Assembly: GCF_021173085.1 (NCBI RefSeq)
Contig: NZ_CP076412.1
Location: 744,001 to 808,000 of the forward strand
Direction of reading: 5' to 3'
DNA from: Ralstonia wenshanensis
GTDB lineage: Bacteria > Pseudomonadota > Gammaproteobacteria > Burkholderiales > Burkholderiaceae
DNA: 64,000 nt
Part shown: positions 19,064-27,356 of the stretch, in pieces
How the letters are laid out: every line of letters begins with the position of its first letter
Position numbering within the stretch: the first letter of the stretch is position 1
Notes under the pieces: generated by a model
Databases searched by the model: none
What the model was told of the DNA's origin: nothing
What the model saw: the letters and a program-made list of their open reading frames with translations, nothing else
Made by a program: the position numbers and the translations under genes

Positions 19064-20172
19064 AACCCCAAGCCACGGCCCACGCCACGCTTCCCGGCCC
19101 GAACACCAAGATTCCGGTCACCATCCTCACCGGCTTTCTCGGCGCCGGCAAAACCACGCTGCTGAATTTCATCCTGCGCGAAAACCACGGCCGCAAGATC
19201 GCCGTGATCGAAAACGAGTTTGGCGAAGTCGGCATCGACGGCGGCCTGGTCATGGCCTCGGAAAACGAAGAGATCTACGAGATGGTCAACGGCTGCGTGT
19301 GCTGCACGGCCGAGGTGCGCGAAGACCTCGTGCGCATCGTGCGCCAGCTCGTCGCGCGGCCCGAACGGCTCGACCACATCCTGGTGGAGACCAGCGGCCT
19401 GGCCGATCCGTATCCGGTGGCGCAGTCGTTCTTCATCGACGACCCGATTGCCGAACATGTGGAGCTTGACGCCATCGTCACCATGGTCGACGCCAAGCAC
19501 ATCGCGGCGCATCTGGACGACCTGCACCTCGATGGCGTCGACAACCAGGCCGTCGACCAGATCGTCTGCGCAGACCGCATCGTCATCAACAAGGTGGACC
19601 TTGTGGGCCGCGACGATATCGACGCGCTGCGCGGGCGCATCCGCGGCTTGAACGCCACGGCCGACATCGTCACCTCCAGCTATGCCGAGGTCGATCTGAA
19701 CAAGATCATCGGTGTCGGCGCATTCGAGGCGACGCAGAAGCTGCTGGAGATCGGCGCAGACGCCGGCCATGGCGAGCATGACGCACACGACCATGAACAT
19801 GAAGATGAACATGCTCACGCCGACGCTCACGAGCATGACCATGAGCACGAACATGAGCACGACCACCAGCATGATCCGAGCGTCTCGTCGGTTGGCTTTG
19901 ACGTGCCGGCCGACGTGGACCTCGTGCGTTTCCACACGTGGATCGACACCCTGCGCACCGAGCAGGCGGAAACACTGTTCCGCATGAAGGGCATCCTGGC
20001 CGTGAAGGGCCAGGCGCAGCGCTATGTGCTGCAGGGCGTGCACAGCCTCATCGACTTTCGCGCAACGCAGCCCTGGGGCAGCGAAGCGCGCAGCAGCAAG
20101 ATCGTCTTCATCGGCCGCGACCTCGATCGTGCGGCCCTGCAGGACGGTTTCAACGCGTGTCTGGCGGCGTGA
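19060..20172 (+). CDS. CobW/COG0523-family metallochaperone GTPase
   Basis: A 370-residue G3E GTPase. Walker A GFLGAGKT is at 25-32, the metal-binding CxCC motif as GCVCCT at 78-83, and the NKVD base-recognition motif at 176-179; a CobW C-terminal domain follows. Between them, residues 236-270 hold 15 histidines mixed with Asp and Glu, a metal-binding insertion. Such proteins deliver Zn or another metal to a target enzyme. Here it is translationally coupled to the UbiX gene (ATGA) inside a catabolic operon containing one intact metal-dependent amidohydrolase and a second aminohydrolase, which are the obvious clients. No zinc-uptake genes are near. Confidence 0.88.
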   Translation: MKPQATAHATLPGPNTKIPVTILTGFLGAGKTTLLNFILRENHGRKIAVIENEFGEVGIDGGLVMASENEEIYEMVNGCVCCTAEVREDLVRIVRQLVARPERLDHILVETSGLADPYPVAQSFFIDDPIAEHVELDAIVTMVDAKHIAAHLDDLHLDGVDNQAVDQIVCADRIVINKVDLVGRDDIDALRGRIRGLNATADIVTSSYAEVDLNKIIGVGAFEATQKLLEIGADAGHGEHDAHDHEHEDEHAHADAHEHDHEHEHEHDHQHDPSVSSVGFDVPADVDLVRFHTWIDTLRTEQAETLFRMKGILAVKGQAQRYVLQGVHSLIDFRATQPWGSEARSSKIVFIGRDLDRAALQDGFNACLAA

Positions 20173-20251
20173 GCATGCCATGACATGACATCCCCCTGAC
20201 CCGAGGGCGGCTCCTGGCACGCCCCGGGCATGACAACGATAGGAGACAACC

Positions 20252-21595
20252 ATGACAACAGCCGTACACCCGGTCGATCAGATTCTGTCGACCCGACAGA
20301 TGTTGACGTTGGGCTTGCAGCATATGGCGGTGTCGTACATCGGCGCCATTGCGGTGCCGATGATCATTGCATCAGCACTGAAGATGTCGCAGGCGGACAC
20401 CATTGTCCTCATCAGCACCACGTTGTTCTGCTCGGGCATCGCCACGCTGTTACAGACCATCGGGTTCTGGAAGTTCGGGGTACGGCTGCCGATCCTGCAG
20501 GGGGTGGCGTTCAGCAGCGTGGGGCCGGTGATTGCCATCGGCACCAACCCTGCCGTAGGTTTCGCGGGCGTGTGCGGTGCGGTCATTGCGGCCGGGCTGT
20601 TTACGCTGCTCGCCGCACCGCTGGTGGGGCGGCTGCGGCGATTTTTTCCACCGGTGGTCACGGGCTGCATCGTGACCGTCATCGGCCTGCAGCTCTTTCC
20701 CGTCGCGTATGACTGGGTGGGCGGCGGACGCAACGCCGCCAACTTCGGTGCGCCGTCGTTTCTGCTGGTGGCCGTGGTCGTCGTCGCCACCATCCTGCTC
20801 ATCAACCGTTTCGGCAGCCCGCTGCTGCGCAACCTTGCCGTGCTGGTGGGCATGATCGTCGGCACGTTGCTGGGCTGCACCATGGGCATGGGCAACTTCC
20901 ACGGCGTGGCTGAGGCGCCGTGGGTCACGCTGCCGGTGCCGTTCCACTTTGGGGTGCCGGTGTTCGCCGTGGTGCCCGCGCTGACCATGATCGTGGTGAT
21001 GATCGTCCAGATGGTGGAATCGATGGGCCTGTTCCTGGCCATCGGCGACATCGTCGAAAAGCCCATCGAAGAAGAGGAAGCCATCAACGGCCTGCGCGCA
21101 AACGGCTTGGCCAGCGCCATTGCCGGCATGTTCGCCGCATTCCCGTTCATTGCGTTCATGGAGAACGTCGGGCTGGTGGTGCTCACCGGCGTGCGCAGCC
21201 GCTGGGTGGTGGCCGTGAGCGGTGTGCTGATGTGCCTGGTGGCGCTGGTGCCCAAGGCAGGCGCCGTGATTGCGGCCACGCCGCCTGCCGCATTGGGCGG
21301 TGCCGGCATCGCCATGTTCGGCGTCGTGGCCGCTGCGGGCATCCAGACCCTGGCACGCGTCGACTACGAGCACAACCGCTACAACGTGCTCATCGTGGGC
21401 TTCACGATTGCCGCCGCGCTGGTGCCGGTGCTGGCGCCGACGCTGTTCAAGCAGCTGCCCGACTGGTCGCAACCGTTCCTGCACAGCGGTGTGGTCATCG
21501 CCTGCCTGGTGTCGGTGGCGCTGAACCTGCTGCTCAACGGTACCGAAGAAGCGCACGTGCCCGCGTCTGTCGTGCGTACGGCCGGCCGCGCCTGA
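20252..21595 (+). CDS. NCS2-family nucleobase:cation symporter (uracil/xanthine permease type)
   Basis: A 447-residue polytopic inner-membrane protein with the hydrophobic pattern of NCS2 nucleobase permeases (about 12-14 membrane segments). The N-terminal GLQHMAVSYIGAIAVPMI stretch is the family hallmark; family-typical segments include ILQGVAFSSVGP and GFAGVCGAVIAAGL. AGGAGA precedes ATG 20252. It lies between the CobW gene (79 bp) and the aminohydrolase gene (7 bp). It would import a purine-, pyrimidine- or pterin-like heterocycle, which is the best clue to the substrate class of this locus. Confidence 0.88.
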   Translation: MTTAVHPVDQILSTRQMLTLGLQHMAVSYIGAIAVPMIIASALKMSQADTIVLISTTLFCSGIATLLQTIGFWKFGVRLPILQGVAFSSVGPVIAIGTNPAVGFAGVCGAVIAAGLFTLLAAPLVGRLRRFFPPVVTGCIVTVIGLQLFPVAYDWVGGGRNAANFGAPSFLLVAVVVVATILLINRFGSPLLRNLAVLVGMIVGTLLGCTMGMGNFHGVAEAPWVTLPVPFHFGVPVFAVVPALTMIVVMIVQMVESMGLFLAIGDIVEKPIEEEEAINGLRANGLASAIAGMFAAFPFIAFMENVGLVVLTGVRSRWVVAVSGVLMCLVALVPKAGAVIAATPPAALGGAGIAMFGVVAAAGIQTLARVDYEHNRYNVLIVGFTIAAALVPVLAPTLFKQLPDWSQPFLHSGVVIACLVSVALNLLLNGTEEAHVPASVVRTAGRA

Positions 21596-21602
21596 TTTTC
21601 CA

Positions 21603-23003
21603 ATGGACCCCTCCATGCACAACACGCCTCAAGACATCCTCATCCGCCGCCCCTTGGCCGTCATGACCGGCCTGCGCGGTGACGCAGCACGCGCCGGTGC
21701 CGTCGACATCCGCATCGCCGGCGGGCGCATCGCCGAGATGGGCCCCGACCTCATGCCCCGCCCCGGCGAGCGCGTCATCGACGCCAGCGACTGCATCGTC
21801 TACCCGGGCTGGATCAACACGCATCATCACCTGTTCCAGAACCTGCTCAAGGCCGTGCCGGAAGGCATGAACCAGGACCTGCAAGGGTGGCTGGCCAGCG
21901 TGCCGTATCCGCGCCTGCCGCTCTTTACGCCGGAATTGATGCGCACGGCAGCGCGCCTGGGCATGGCCGAGCTGCTGCTGTCGGGCGCCACCACCTGCGC
22001 CGACCACCATTACCTCTATCACGCAGGCGGCGGCACCGAATCGGGCGACATGCTGTTCGATGTCGCCGATGAATTCGGCATGCGCTTCGTGCTCTGCCGT
22101 GGCGGCGCCATCGAGTCGGCCAGCAGCCACCCGGGCTTCTCCAAGACGGCGCTGCAGCCTGAAACGCTCGACCAGATGCTGGCCGACATCGAGCGGCTCA
22201 AACACCGCTATCACGACGACGCCCCCGACGCGATGCGCCGCGTGGTGGTGGCACCGACCACACCGACGTTCTCGTTGCCGCCGGCATTGCTGGTCGAGTT
22301 GGCACGTGCCGCGCGGGGGATGCATCTGCGCATGCATACGCATTTGTCCGAGACCGACAACTACGTGCGCTTTTGCCGGGAGAAGTACAACTGCCTGCCG
22401 GTGGAGTTCGTGGCCGAGCACGAGTGGCTCGGACCGGACGTCTGGTTTGCGCACCTCGTGCACCTGCAGCCGTCGGAGATCCGCATGCTCGCGCAAACAG
22501 GCAGCGGCATCGCGCACTGCCCCGTCAGCAACAGCCGGCTGGGCAGCGGCATCGCGCCAGTGCCGCAACTCGCGGCGGCCGGCGTGCCGGTGTCATTGGG
22601 CGTGGATGGCGTGGCGTCCAACGAATCGGGCAGCATGACCGGCGAGGTCAACACCGCGTGGCTGATCCACCGTGCCGCGCAAGGCGCCAGTGCCACCACC
22701 GCCGAAGACGTCATACATTGGGCGACCGCAGGCGGCGCGCGCGTGCTCGGCTTGAGTGAAGTCGGCACGCTGCAGGTCGGGCAAGCCGCCGATCTGGTGG
22801 TCTACGACATCAACCATCCGCGCTTCTACGGCTTCCACGACCCCGCGCTGGCGCCCGTGGTGGCCGGCGAGCCCATCACCGTGCGCACCAGCATCATCGG
22901 CGGGCGGATAGTGGTGGACGAAGGTGTGGTGTGCGGGCTCGATGTGGCGAGCATCCGCGCCGAAGCCAGCCGGGGCGTGGCGGACCTGATGGCGTGTGCC
23001 TGA
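21603..23003 (+). CDS. Aminohydrolase of the 8-oxoguanine deaminase / TRZ-ATZ group
   Basis: A 466-residue amidohydrolase-superfamily deaminase. The metal site is visible: NTHHHLFQN at 73-80, the histidine in HTHLSETD, the HLVHLQ histidine, and the aspartate in GVDGVASNES. The N- and C-terminal strands (beginning DIRIAGGRIAEMG and ending TSIIGGRIVVDEG) form the small beta-sandwich of COG0402 enzymes. Relatives hydrolyse exocyclic amino groups of 8-oxoguanine, isoxanthopterin or s-triazines. ATG 21603 is 7 bp after the permease stop; ATG 21615 is an alternative. It converges on the GNAT gene, closing the operon. Confidence 0.85.
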   Translation: MDPSMHNTPQDILIRRPLAVMTGLRGDAARAGAVDIRIAGGRIAEMGPDLMPRPGERVIDASDCIVYPGWINTHHHLFQNLLKAVPEGMNQDLQGWLASVPYPRLPLFTPELMRTAARLGMAELLLSGATTCADHHYLYHAGGGTESGDMLFDVADEFGMRFVLCRGGAIESASSHPGFSKTALQPETLDQMLADIERLKHRYHDDAPDAMRRVVVAPTTPTFSLPPALLVELARAARGMHLRMHTHLSETDNYVRFCREKYNCLPVEFVAEHEWLGPDVWFAHLVHLQPSEIRMLAQTGSGIAHCPVSNSRLGSGIAPVPQLAAAGVPVSLGVDGVASNESGSMTGEVNTAWLIHRAAQGASATTAEDVIHWATAGGARVLGLSEVGTLQVGQAADLVVYDINHPRFYGFHDPALAPVVAGEPITVRTSIIGGRIVVDEGVVCGLDVASIRAEASRGVADLMACA

Positions 23004-23007
23004 CGGC

Positions 23008-23520
23008 TCAAACGTCCAACCGCAGCGCCATGTGTTCTTCGTCGTAGAAGCGGTCACCGACACGCATGGCGCGGCGCTCGATACCGAAGGTTTCGAAACC
23101 CGCGTTGCGATACAGTGCTTGCGCACGCGGGTTTTCGGCGTTCACGCAGAGATGAATCTGCAGCACCTGTGCAGCACGCGCATGCGCAATGGCGGCGTTG
23201 AGCAGACGGCCGGCAATACCGCCACGCCGATGCGCAGGGTCAACAAACACGCCCCACAGCACGGCCTTGTGCGCGACCTGCGCCAGCGGCTCGCGACGCA
23301 GCCCGGCAATGCCAATCAGCGCCGGCCCGGAAAATGCACCGAAGACGATCTGATGCTCGGTCGCCCGGATGCGGTTGCGGGTGTCCTCCAGCGTGCGCCC
23401 CGACTCTTCATCGTGCGTCGGCCAGATGGCGGTAGGCGCATCTTGAATGGCCTTCAGGCGCAGCGCCTTGAACGCTGCAGCATCCTCATCGACCAACGGG
23501 CGGATGGCGATGTCGCTCAT
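23008..23520 (-). CDS. GNAT-family N-acetyltransferase
   Basis: A 170-residue Gcn5-related acetyltransferase with acetyl-CoA-binding motif A visible as VDPAHRRGGIAGRLLNAAI and a motif-B region NPRAQALYRNAGFETFG. The start ATG 23520 overlaps the stop of the upstream flavin reductase-like gene (ATGA), so the two are co-translated. The acceptor is unknown. Confidence 0.85.
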   Translation of the reverse strand: MSDIAIRPLVDEDAAAFKALRLKAIQDAPTAIWPTHDEESGRTLEDTRNRIRATEHQIVFGAFSGPALIGIAGLRREPLAQVAHKAVLWGVFVDPAHRRGGIAGRLLNAAIAHARAAQVLQIHLCVNAENPRAQALYRNAGFETFGIERRAMRVGDRFYDEEHMALRLDV

Positions 23521-24098
23521 GGCTGCTTAGCCTCCACGGTAAATGCATCACCGGTTTCGAAGAACGCGCCGCCCGCGAGGTAATGCACGGTCTTGCTGCC
23601 CGCATCGGTAAAGTGCCAGCGGCCGTTGCTGAACAGCGCCGGGTCCGCCCAGGCGGCTGTCACTTCAGCGATGAAGAGGTCGTAGCGCTTCTCGTTGTGC
23701 GGTTCGGGAATGACGCGGCATTCCAGCCACCCTGCGCAACCTTCTACCAGCGGCACGTCGATCGTGCGGGCTGGCACCGTGGCCAAGCCGAGCGCATCGA
23801 ACTTGTCGCCATCCCGGCCTGACAGCGTGCCCACCGCGAGCGTCGTCTCGGCAATGGCGCGCGTCGGGATGTTGAGCGCGAACACGCCCGAGGCTTCGAT
23901 CAGCTCACGTGTGAGGGTGCGGCTGTCGACCACGACCAGCACCTTAGGCGGGTCAAAGTCGAGCGGCATGGCCCAGGCGGCTGCCATGACGTTGCGCACG
24001 CCGTTGTGGGCGCTGGTGACCAAGGTGGTCGGGCCGTGGTTCAGGAGGCGGTAGGACTTTGCCAGCTCTACTGGGGCGAGTGTGATGGGGTTGGGCAT
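23517..24098 (-). CDS. Flavin reductase-like (FMN-binding split-barrel) domain protein
   Basis: A 193-residue flavin-reductase-like protein. Visible family features are the N-terminal TTLVTSAHNGVRNVMAAAW segment, DSRTLTRELIEASGVFALNIPT in the middle and ECRVIPEP towards the C-terminus. It would reduce or bind FMN, possibly serving a monooxygenase, but none is adjacent. ATG 24098 starts the conserved region; further in-frame ATGs at the beginning of the preceding repeat-rich stretch look fortuitous. It is coupled to the downstream GNAT gene. Confidence 0.8.
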   Translation of the reverse strand: MPNPITLAPVELAKSYRLLNHGPTTLVTSAHNGVRNVMAAAWAMPLDFDPPKVLVVVDSRTLTRELIEASGVFALNIPTRAIAETTLAVGTLSGRDGDKFDALGLATVPARTIDVPLVEGCAGWLECRVIPEPHNEKRYDLFIAEVTAAWADPALFSNGRWHFTDAGSKTVHYLAGGAFFETGDAFTVEAKQP

Positions 24099-24185
24099 GA
24101 TGGCGAGGGGACTCAGGGGAGGCGTCATCATAGGCCAACGATGTTGTGGGTGGTTTTGTGTTGGTTTTTTTTGTTGTTGGTGCAT

Positions 24186-24683
24186 CCCTTGTTTCATCCC
24201 CTGCCGGGGCTGACTCACTTTCTTTGGTCTTGCCCAAAGAAAGTAAGCAAAGAAATGCGCGCCCGAGATGGCGAAAGACTCCTTGAATTTATGTTGCAGG
24301 GAGGGGAAGGGAAAAACTCGCTTCGCTCAGACAGTTTCCCTTCCTTTTTCCTCCCTGCAACAGAAATTCAAGGCGCCATCTAGGGCAGGAAGGTCAAAGG
24401 ACAACAGCCACACCTTCTGGGCGCCAGCCCAAATGCCAAGGCCAACCTCACGACGGGTTGGCCTTTCTCTTTTGACGTTGAGCCCTTGATGGCGCCTTGA
24501 ATTTTCGTAAGCGGGCGGAAAAAAGAACGGGAACTGTTTGAGCGCAGCGAGTTTTCCCGTTCTCCGCCCGGTTACGCAAATTCAAGGGGTCTTTCGCCAT
24601 CTCGGGCGCGCCTTTCTTTTGCTTACTTTTCTTTGGCAAGACAAAGAAAAGTGAGTCGTGCCCGGCAGGGTACGAAACAGGGA
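24186..24683. repeat. Nested ~500 bp inverted repeat between flavin reductase and cphA genes
   Basis: The stretch 24186-24391 is matched by the reverse complement of about 24482-24683 with high similarity over some 200 bp, including shared blocks such as CGCGCCCGAGATGGCGAAAG. Each arm is itself an inverted repeat: 24267-24380 and 24488-24602 each begin GATGGCG and end in its complement, with further paired segments around CTCGCTTCGCTCA and GAGCGCAGCGAG. The middle (24392-24481) carries a terminator-like hairpin. No gene is supported inside. Related intergenic palindromes recur in betaproteobacterial chromosomes as I recall, so this may be one copy of a dispersed element. Confidence 0.8.
24438..24473 (+). 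terminator. Rho-independent terminator-like hairpin inside the inverted repeat
   Basis: Arms AAGGCCAACC (24438-24447) and GGTTGGCCTT (24456-24465) form a perfect 10 bp stem with an 8 nt loop, followed on the plus strand by TCTCTTTT. The nearest plus-strand gene ends at 23003, so it probably belongs to the repeat or blocks read-through. Confidence 0.6.
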
Positions 24684-24691
24684 TAGACCAC

Positions 24692-24730
24692 AAGAACAAA
24701 AACAAACCCCAGCGAAAATTCACTGGGGTT
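24692..24730 (-). terminator. Terminator of the cyanophycin synthetase genes
   Basis: On the minus strand AACCCCAG pairs with CTGGGGTT (24723-24730 with 24705-24712, 8 bp), followed by TTGTTTTTGTTCTT. It starts 6 bp after the cphA stop and fits an intrinsic terminator for the two-gene transcript. Confidence 0.75.
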
Positions 24731-24735
24731 CAATT

Positions 24736-27303
24736 TCACTCAGCAACCCGCCGAGCAATATGCTCCAACGCCTCCTCCACCTGATCGATCAAAATCAGGC
24801 AGAGATCCCCCGGCCGCAACCGCCCCAATGCGGTGTCGATAGCCAGAAATTCACCACGGATTTCATCCACACGGCTCGTGCGCGACGCACCCTGCAGCCC
24901 TTCGCGCAGCAGCGCAAGCACTTCACCATCGGCGCGCCCGCGCTGGCATTGGTCTTCGTACAGGACCACATCATCAAACACGCCGCCCAGAATCTGCGTC
25001 TGCCGGCGGATATCCTCGTCGCGGCGATCGCCCGCCCCGCTGATCACTACCGAGCGGCGCTTGGCCGGCATGGTGGCGACGGCGTTGCATAGCGCCTGGA
25101 TGGCATCGGGATTGTGGCCGTAGTCGGCGATGAGCGTGGCGCCCTTGTAGTCGAATACGTTAAAGCGGCCGGGCGCAGTGGCGGCGTCGTTCACAAAGGT
25201 GGCGAGGCCGCGGCGGATGATCGCCCAATCGATGCCAAGCGCCCATGCAGCAGCAATCGACGACATCGCGTTTTCAACCTGGAAGCCGATCGTGCCGTTG
25301 CGCGTGAGCGGAATGTCGGCCAGTGCGATGCGCGTTTCGCTGGCGCCTTCGGTGGCCACAATCTCGGCACCATCGACGAACACCACGCGCTTGCCCTGCG
25401 CGCGGTGCAGCGCCATGGTCGGCAGGCTGGCGTCGTGCGCGAAGAACGTGACCGATCCGGGGCAGCCGTCGGCCATGCGCGCGACCATCGGGTCGGCGGC
25501 GTTGAGCACCGCCATGCCGCGCGGCGCCACGTTCTGCACGATCACGCTCTTGAGCACGGCCAGGTCTTCCACCGTGCTGATGTAGTTCAGGCCCAGATGG
25601 TCGCCTTCGCCCACGTTGGTCACCACCGCCACATCGCAGCGGTCGAACGCGAGGCCTTCGCGCAGCAGGCCGCCACGCGCGGTTTCGAAGACGGCGGCGT
25701 CGACGTCCGGATGCAGCAGCACGTTACGCGCACTGCGCGGGCCGCTGCAGTCACCGGTGTCGATGCGCTGGCCCTGAATGTACACGCCGTCGGTGCCGGT
25801 CATGCCCATGCGCAGGCCGCTGGTGGCGAGCAGATGCGTGATCAGGCGAACCGTCGTCGTCTTGCCATTGGTACCGGACACCGCCACCACGGGAATGCGC
25901 CCGTCGTCTCCATCGGCAAACATCGTGGAGATGATCGCCTCGCCCACCGCGCGGCCCTTGCCGTACGACGGCTGCAGGTGCATGCGCAGGCCGGGCGCGG
26001 CGTTGACTTCCACAATGCCGCCGGCCTGGTCCTCGAACGGCTTGAGCATCGTCTCGCACACAGCGTCCACGCCGCAGATGTCGAGGCCGACCATCTGCGC
26101 TGCCGCCACGGCACGCGCCGCGATGGCGGGGTGCACGTCGTCGGTCACGTCGGTGGCGGTACCGCCCGTGGAGAGGTTCGCGTTGTTGCGCAACACCACG
26201 CGCGTGCCCTTGGGCGGCACGGCGTCGGCGCTCAGGCCCTGCTTGGCGAGCGTGGCCAGCGCAATGTCGTCAAAGCGGATCTTCGTGAGCGACGTGGCAT
26301 GGCCCTCGCCGCGGCGCGGGTCGCGGTTCACTTCATCGACCAGCTCACGCACGGTGTGCTTGCCGTCGCCAATGACTTGCGGCGGGTCGCGGCGTGCAGC
26401 CGCCACCAGGTGCTTGCCCACCACGAGCAGGCGGTAGTCATGGCCGGGGATGTAGCGCTCGACGATCACGTCCGACGAAATGTCGGCGGCCACTTCGTAG
26501 GCCGTCATCACTTCTTCGCGCGTGCGGATGCGCACGGCCACGCCCTTGCCCTGGTTGCCGTCGCGCGGCTTGACCACGACTGGGCCGTGGATTTCCTGCG
26601 CGGCTTCCCAGGCTTCCTCGGCGCTGCGCACCGACCGGCCCAGCGGTACCGGCACGCCGGCCGCGTGCAGCAGGGTCTTCGTCAGATCCTTGTCCTGCGC
26701 GATGGACTCGGCCACGGCGCTGGTCATGTCGGTTTCGGCGGCCTGGATGCGGCGCTGCTTGCTGCCCCAGCCAAACTGCACCATCGAGCCCTGCGTGAGA
26801 CGACGGTACGGAATCCCGCGCGCCACAGCGGCGTAGACGATGGAACCAGTGCTGGGCCCCAGGCGCACGTCTTCGTCCAGCTCGCGCAAGCGGTGCAGCG
26901 CCTCGTCCAGATCGAACGGCTGGTCGTCGCGCGCGGCCAGGCAAAGTTGGCCGGCCAGCTCGAATGCAAGTCGGCCCACTTCCTCTTCGCTGTATTCCAC
27001 GACGACCTGGTACGTGCCGGGTTCGAGCGTCGGCTCGGTATGGCTGAACGTCACCGGGCAACCGGCGGCAGCCTGCAGGCCCAGCGCGGCGGCTTCCAGC
27101 GCGTGCGCAATCGATGGCGCATCGGCTTCATCATCTGGCCGCAAGGGGCCAATCGCCGGAAAGCGCGCGCGCAGGCGGTCTTCAAAGCCCGGCAGTTCGG
27201 CCAGCAGTTGGGATTGATCCGAGCAGGCCACGATGGCTTCGATGGCCGTATGGCGGCACCAGAGATTTGGGCCGCGCAAGGCCCGGATACGAGAGACTTC
27301 CAT
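24736..27303 (-). CDS. cphA: Cyanophycin synthetase
   Basis: An 855-residue enzyme that builds cyanophycin (multi-L-arginyl-poly-L-aspartate) in the cytoplasm by alternately adding Asp to the backbone and Arg to its side chains. Order of domains: N-terminal domain (1-~160); ATP-grasp domain (~215-470, with KPRDGNQGKGV and FEDQAGGIVEVNAAPGLRMHL); Mur-ligase-like domain with the P-loop SGTNGKTTT from residue 476 and the segment FETARGGLLREGLAFDRCDVAVVTN. Length matches the canonical family. It is the second gene of a pair, 53 bp after the first. ATG 27303 begins the conserved MEVSRIRALRGPNLW motif. Confidence 0.93.
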   Translation of the reverse strand: MEVSRIRALRGPNLWCRHTAIEAIVACSDQSQLLAELPGFEDRLRARFPAIGPLRPDDEADAPSIAHALEAAALGLQAAAGCPVTFSHTEPTLEPGTYQVVVEYSEEEVGRLAFELAGQLCLAARDDQPFDLDEALHRLRELDEDVRLGPSTGSIVYAAVARGIPYRRLTQGSMVQFGWGSKQRRIQAAETDMTSAVAESIAQDKDLTKTLLHAAGVPVPLGRSVRSAEEAWEAAQEIHGPVVVKPRDGNQGKGVAVRIRTREEVMTAYEVAADISSDVIVERYIPGHDYRLLVVGKHLVAAARRDPPQVIGDGKHTVRELVDEVNRDPRRGEGHATSLTKIRFDDIALATLAKQGLSADAVPPKGTRVVLRNNANLSTGGTATDVTDDVHPAIAARAVAAAQMVGLDICGVDAVCETMLKPFEDQAGGIVEVNAAPGLRMHLQPSYGKGRAVGEAIISTMFADGDDGRIPVVAVSGTNGKTTTVRLITHLLATSGLRMGMTGTDGVYIQGQRIDTGDCSGPRSARNVLLHPDVDAAVFETARGGLLREGLAFDRCDVAVVTNVGEGDHLGLNYISTVEDLAVLKSVIVQNVAPRGMAVLNAADPMVARMADGCPGSVTFFAHDASLPTMALHRAQGKRVVFVDGAEIVATEGASETRIALADIPLTRNGTIGFQVENAMSSIAAAWALGIDWAIIRRGLATFVNDAATAPGRFNVFDYKGATLIADYGHNPDAIQALCNAVATMPAKRRSVVISGAGDRRDEDIRRQTQILGGVFDDVVLYEDQCQRGRADGEVLALLREGLQGASRTSRVDEIRGEFLAIDTALGRLRPGDLCLILIDQVEEALEHIARRVAE

Positions 27304-27356
27304 GCAATCAGCTTTCCGTTGTGCTTTGGGCGTTCTTTTGGATTCAGGCCCGATCG

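Noticed and set aside
20173-20251. Short repeated CATGACATGACAT tract before the permease as a possible regulatory repeat
   Set aside because: Only a few imperfect copies in 20 bp; not distinguishable from chance.
24006-24383. Open frames inside the inverted repeat
   Set aside because: They consist of repeat sequence, cross the hairpin arms and have no Shine-Dalgarno or family similarity.
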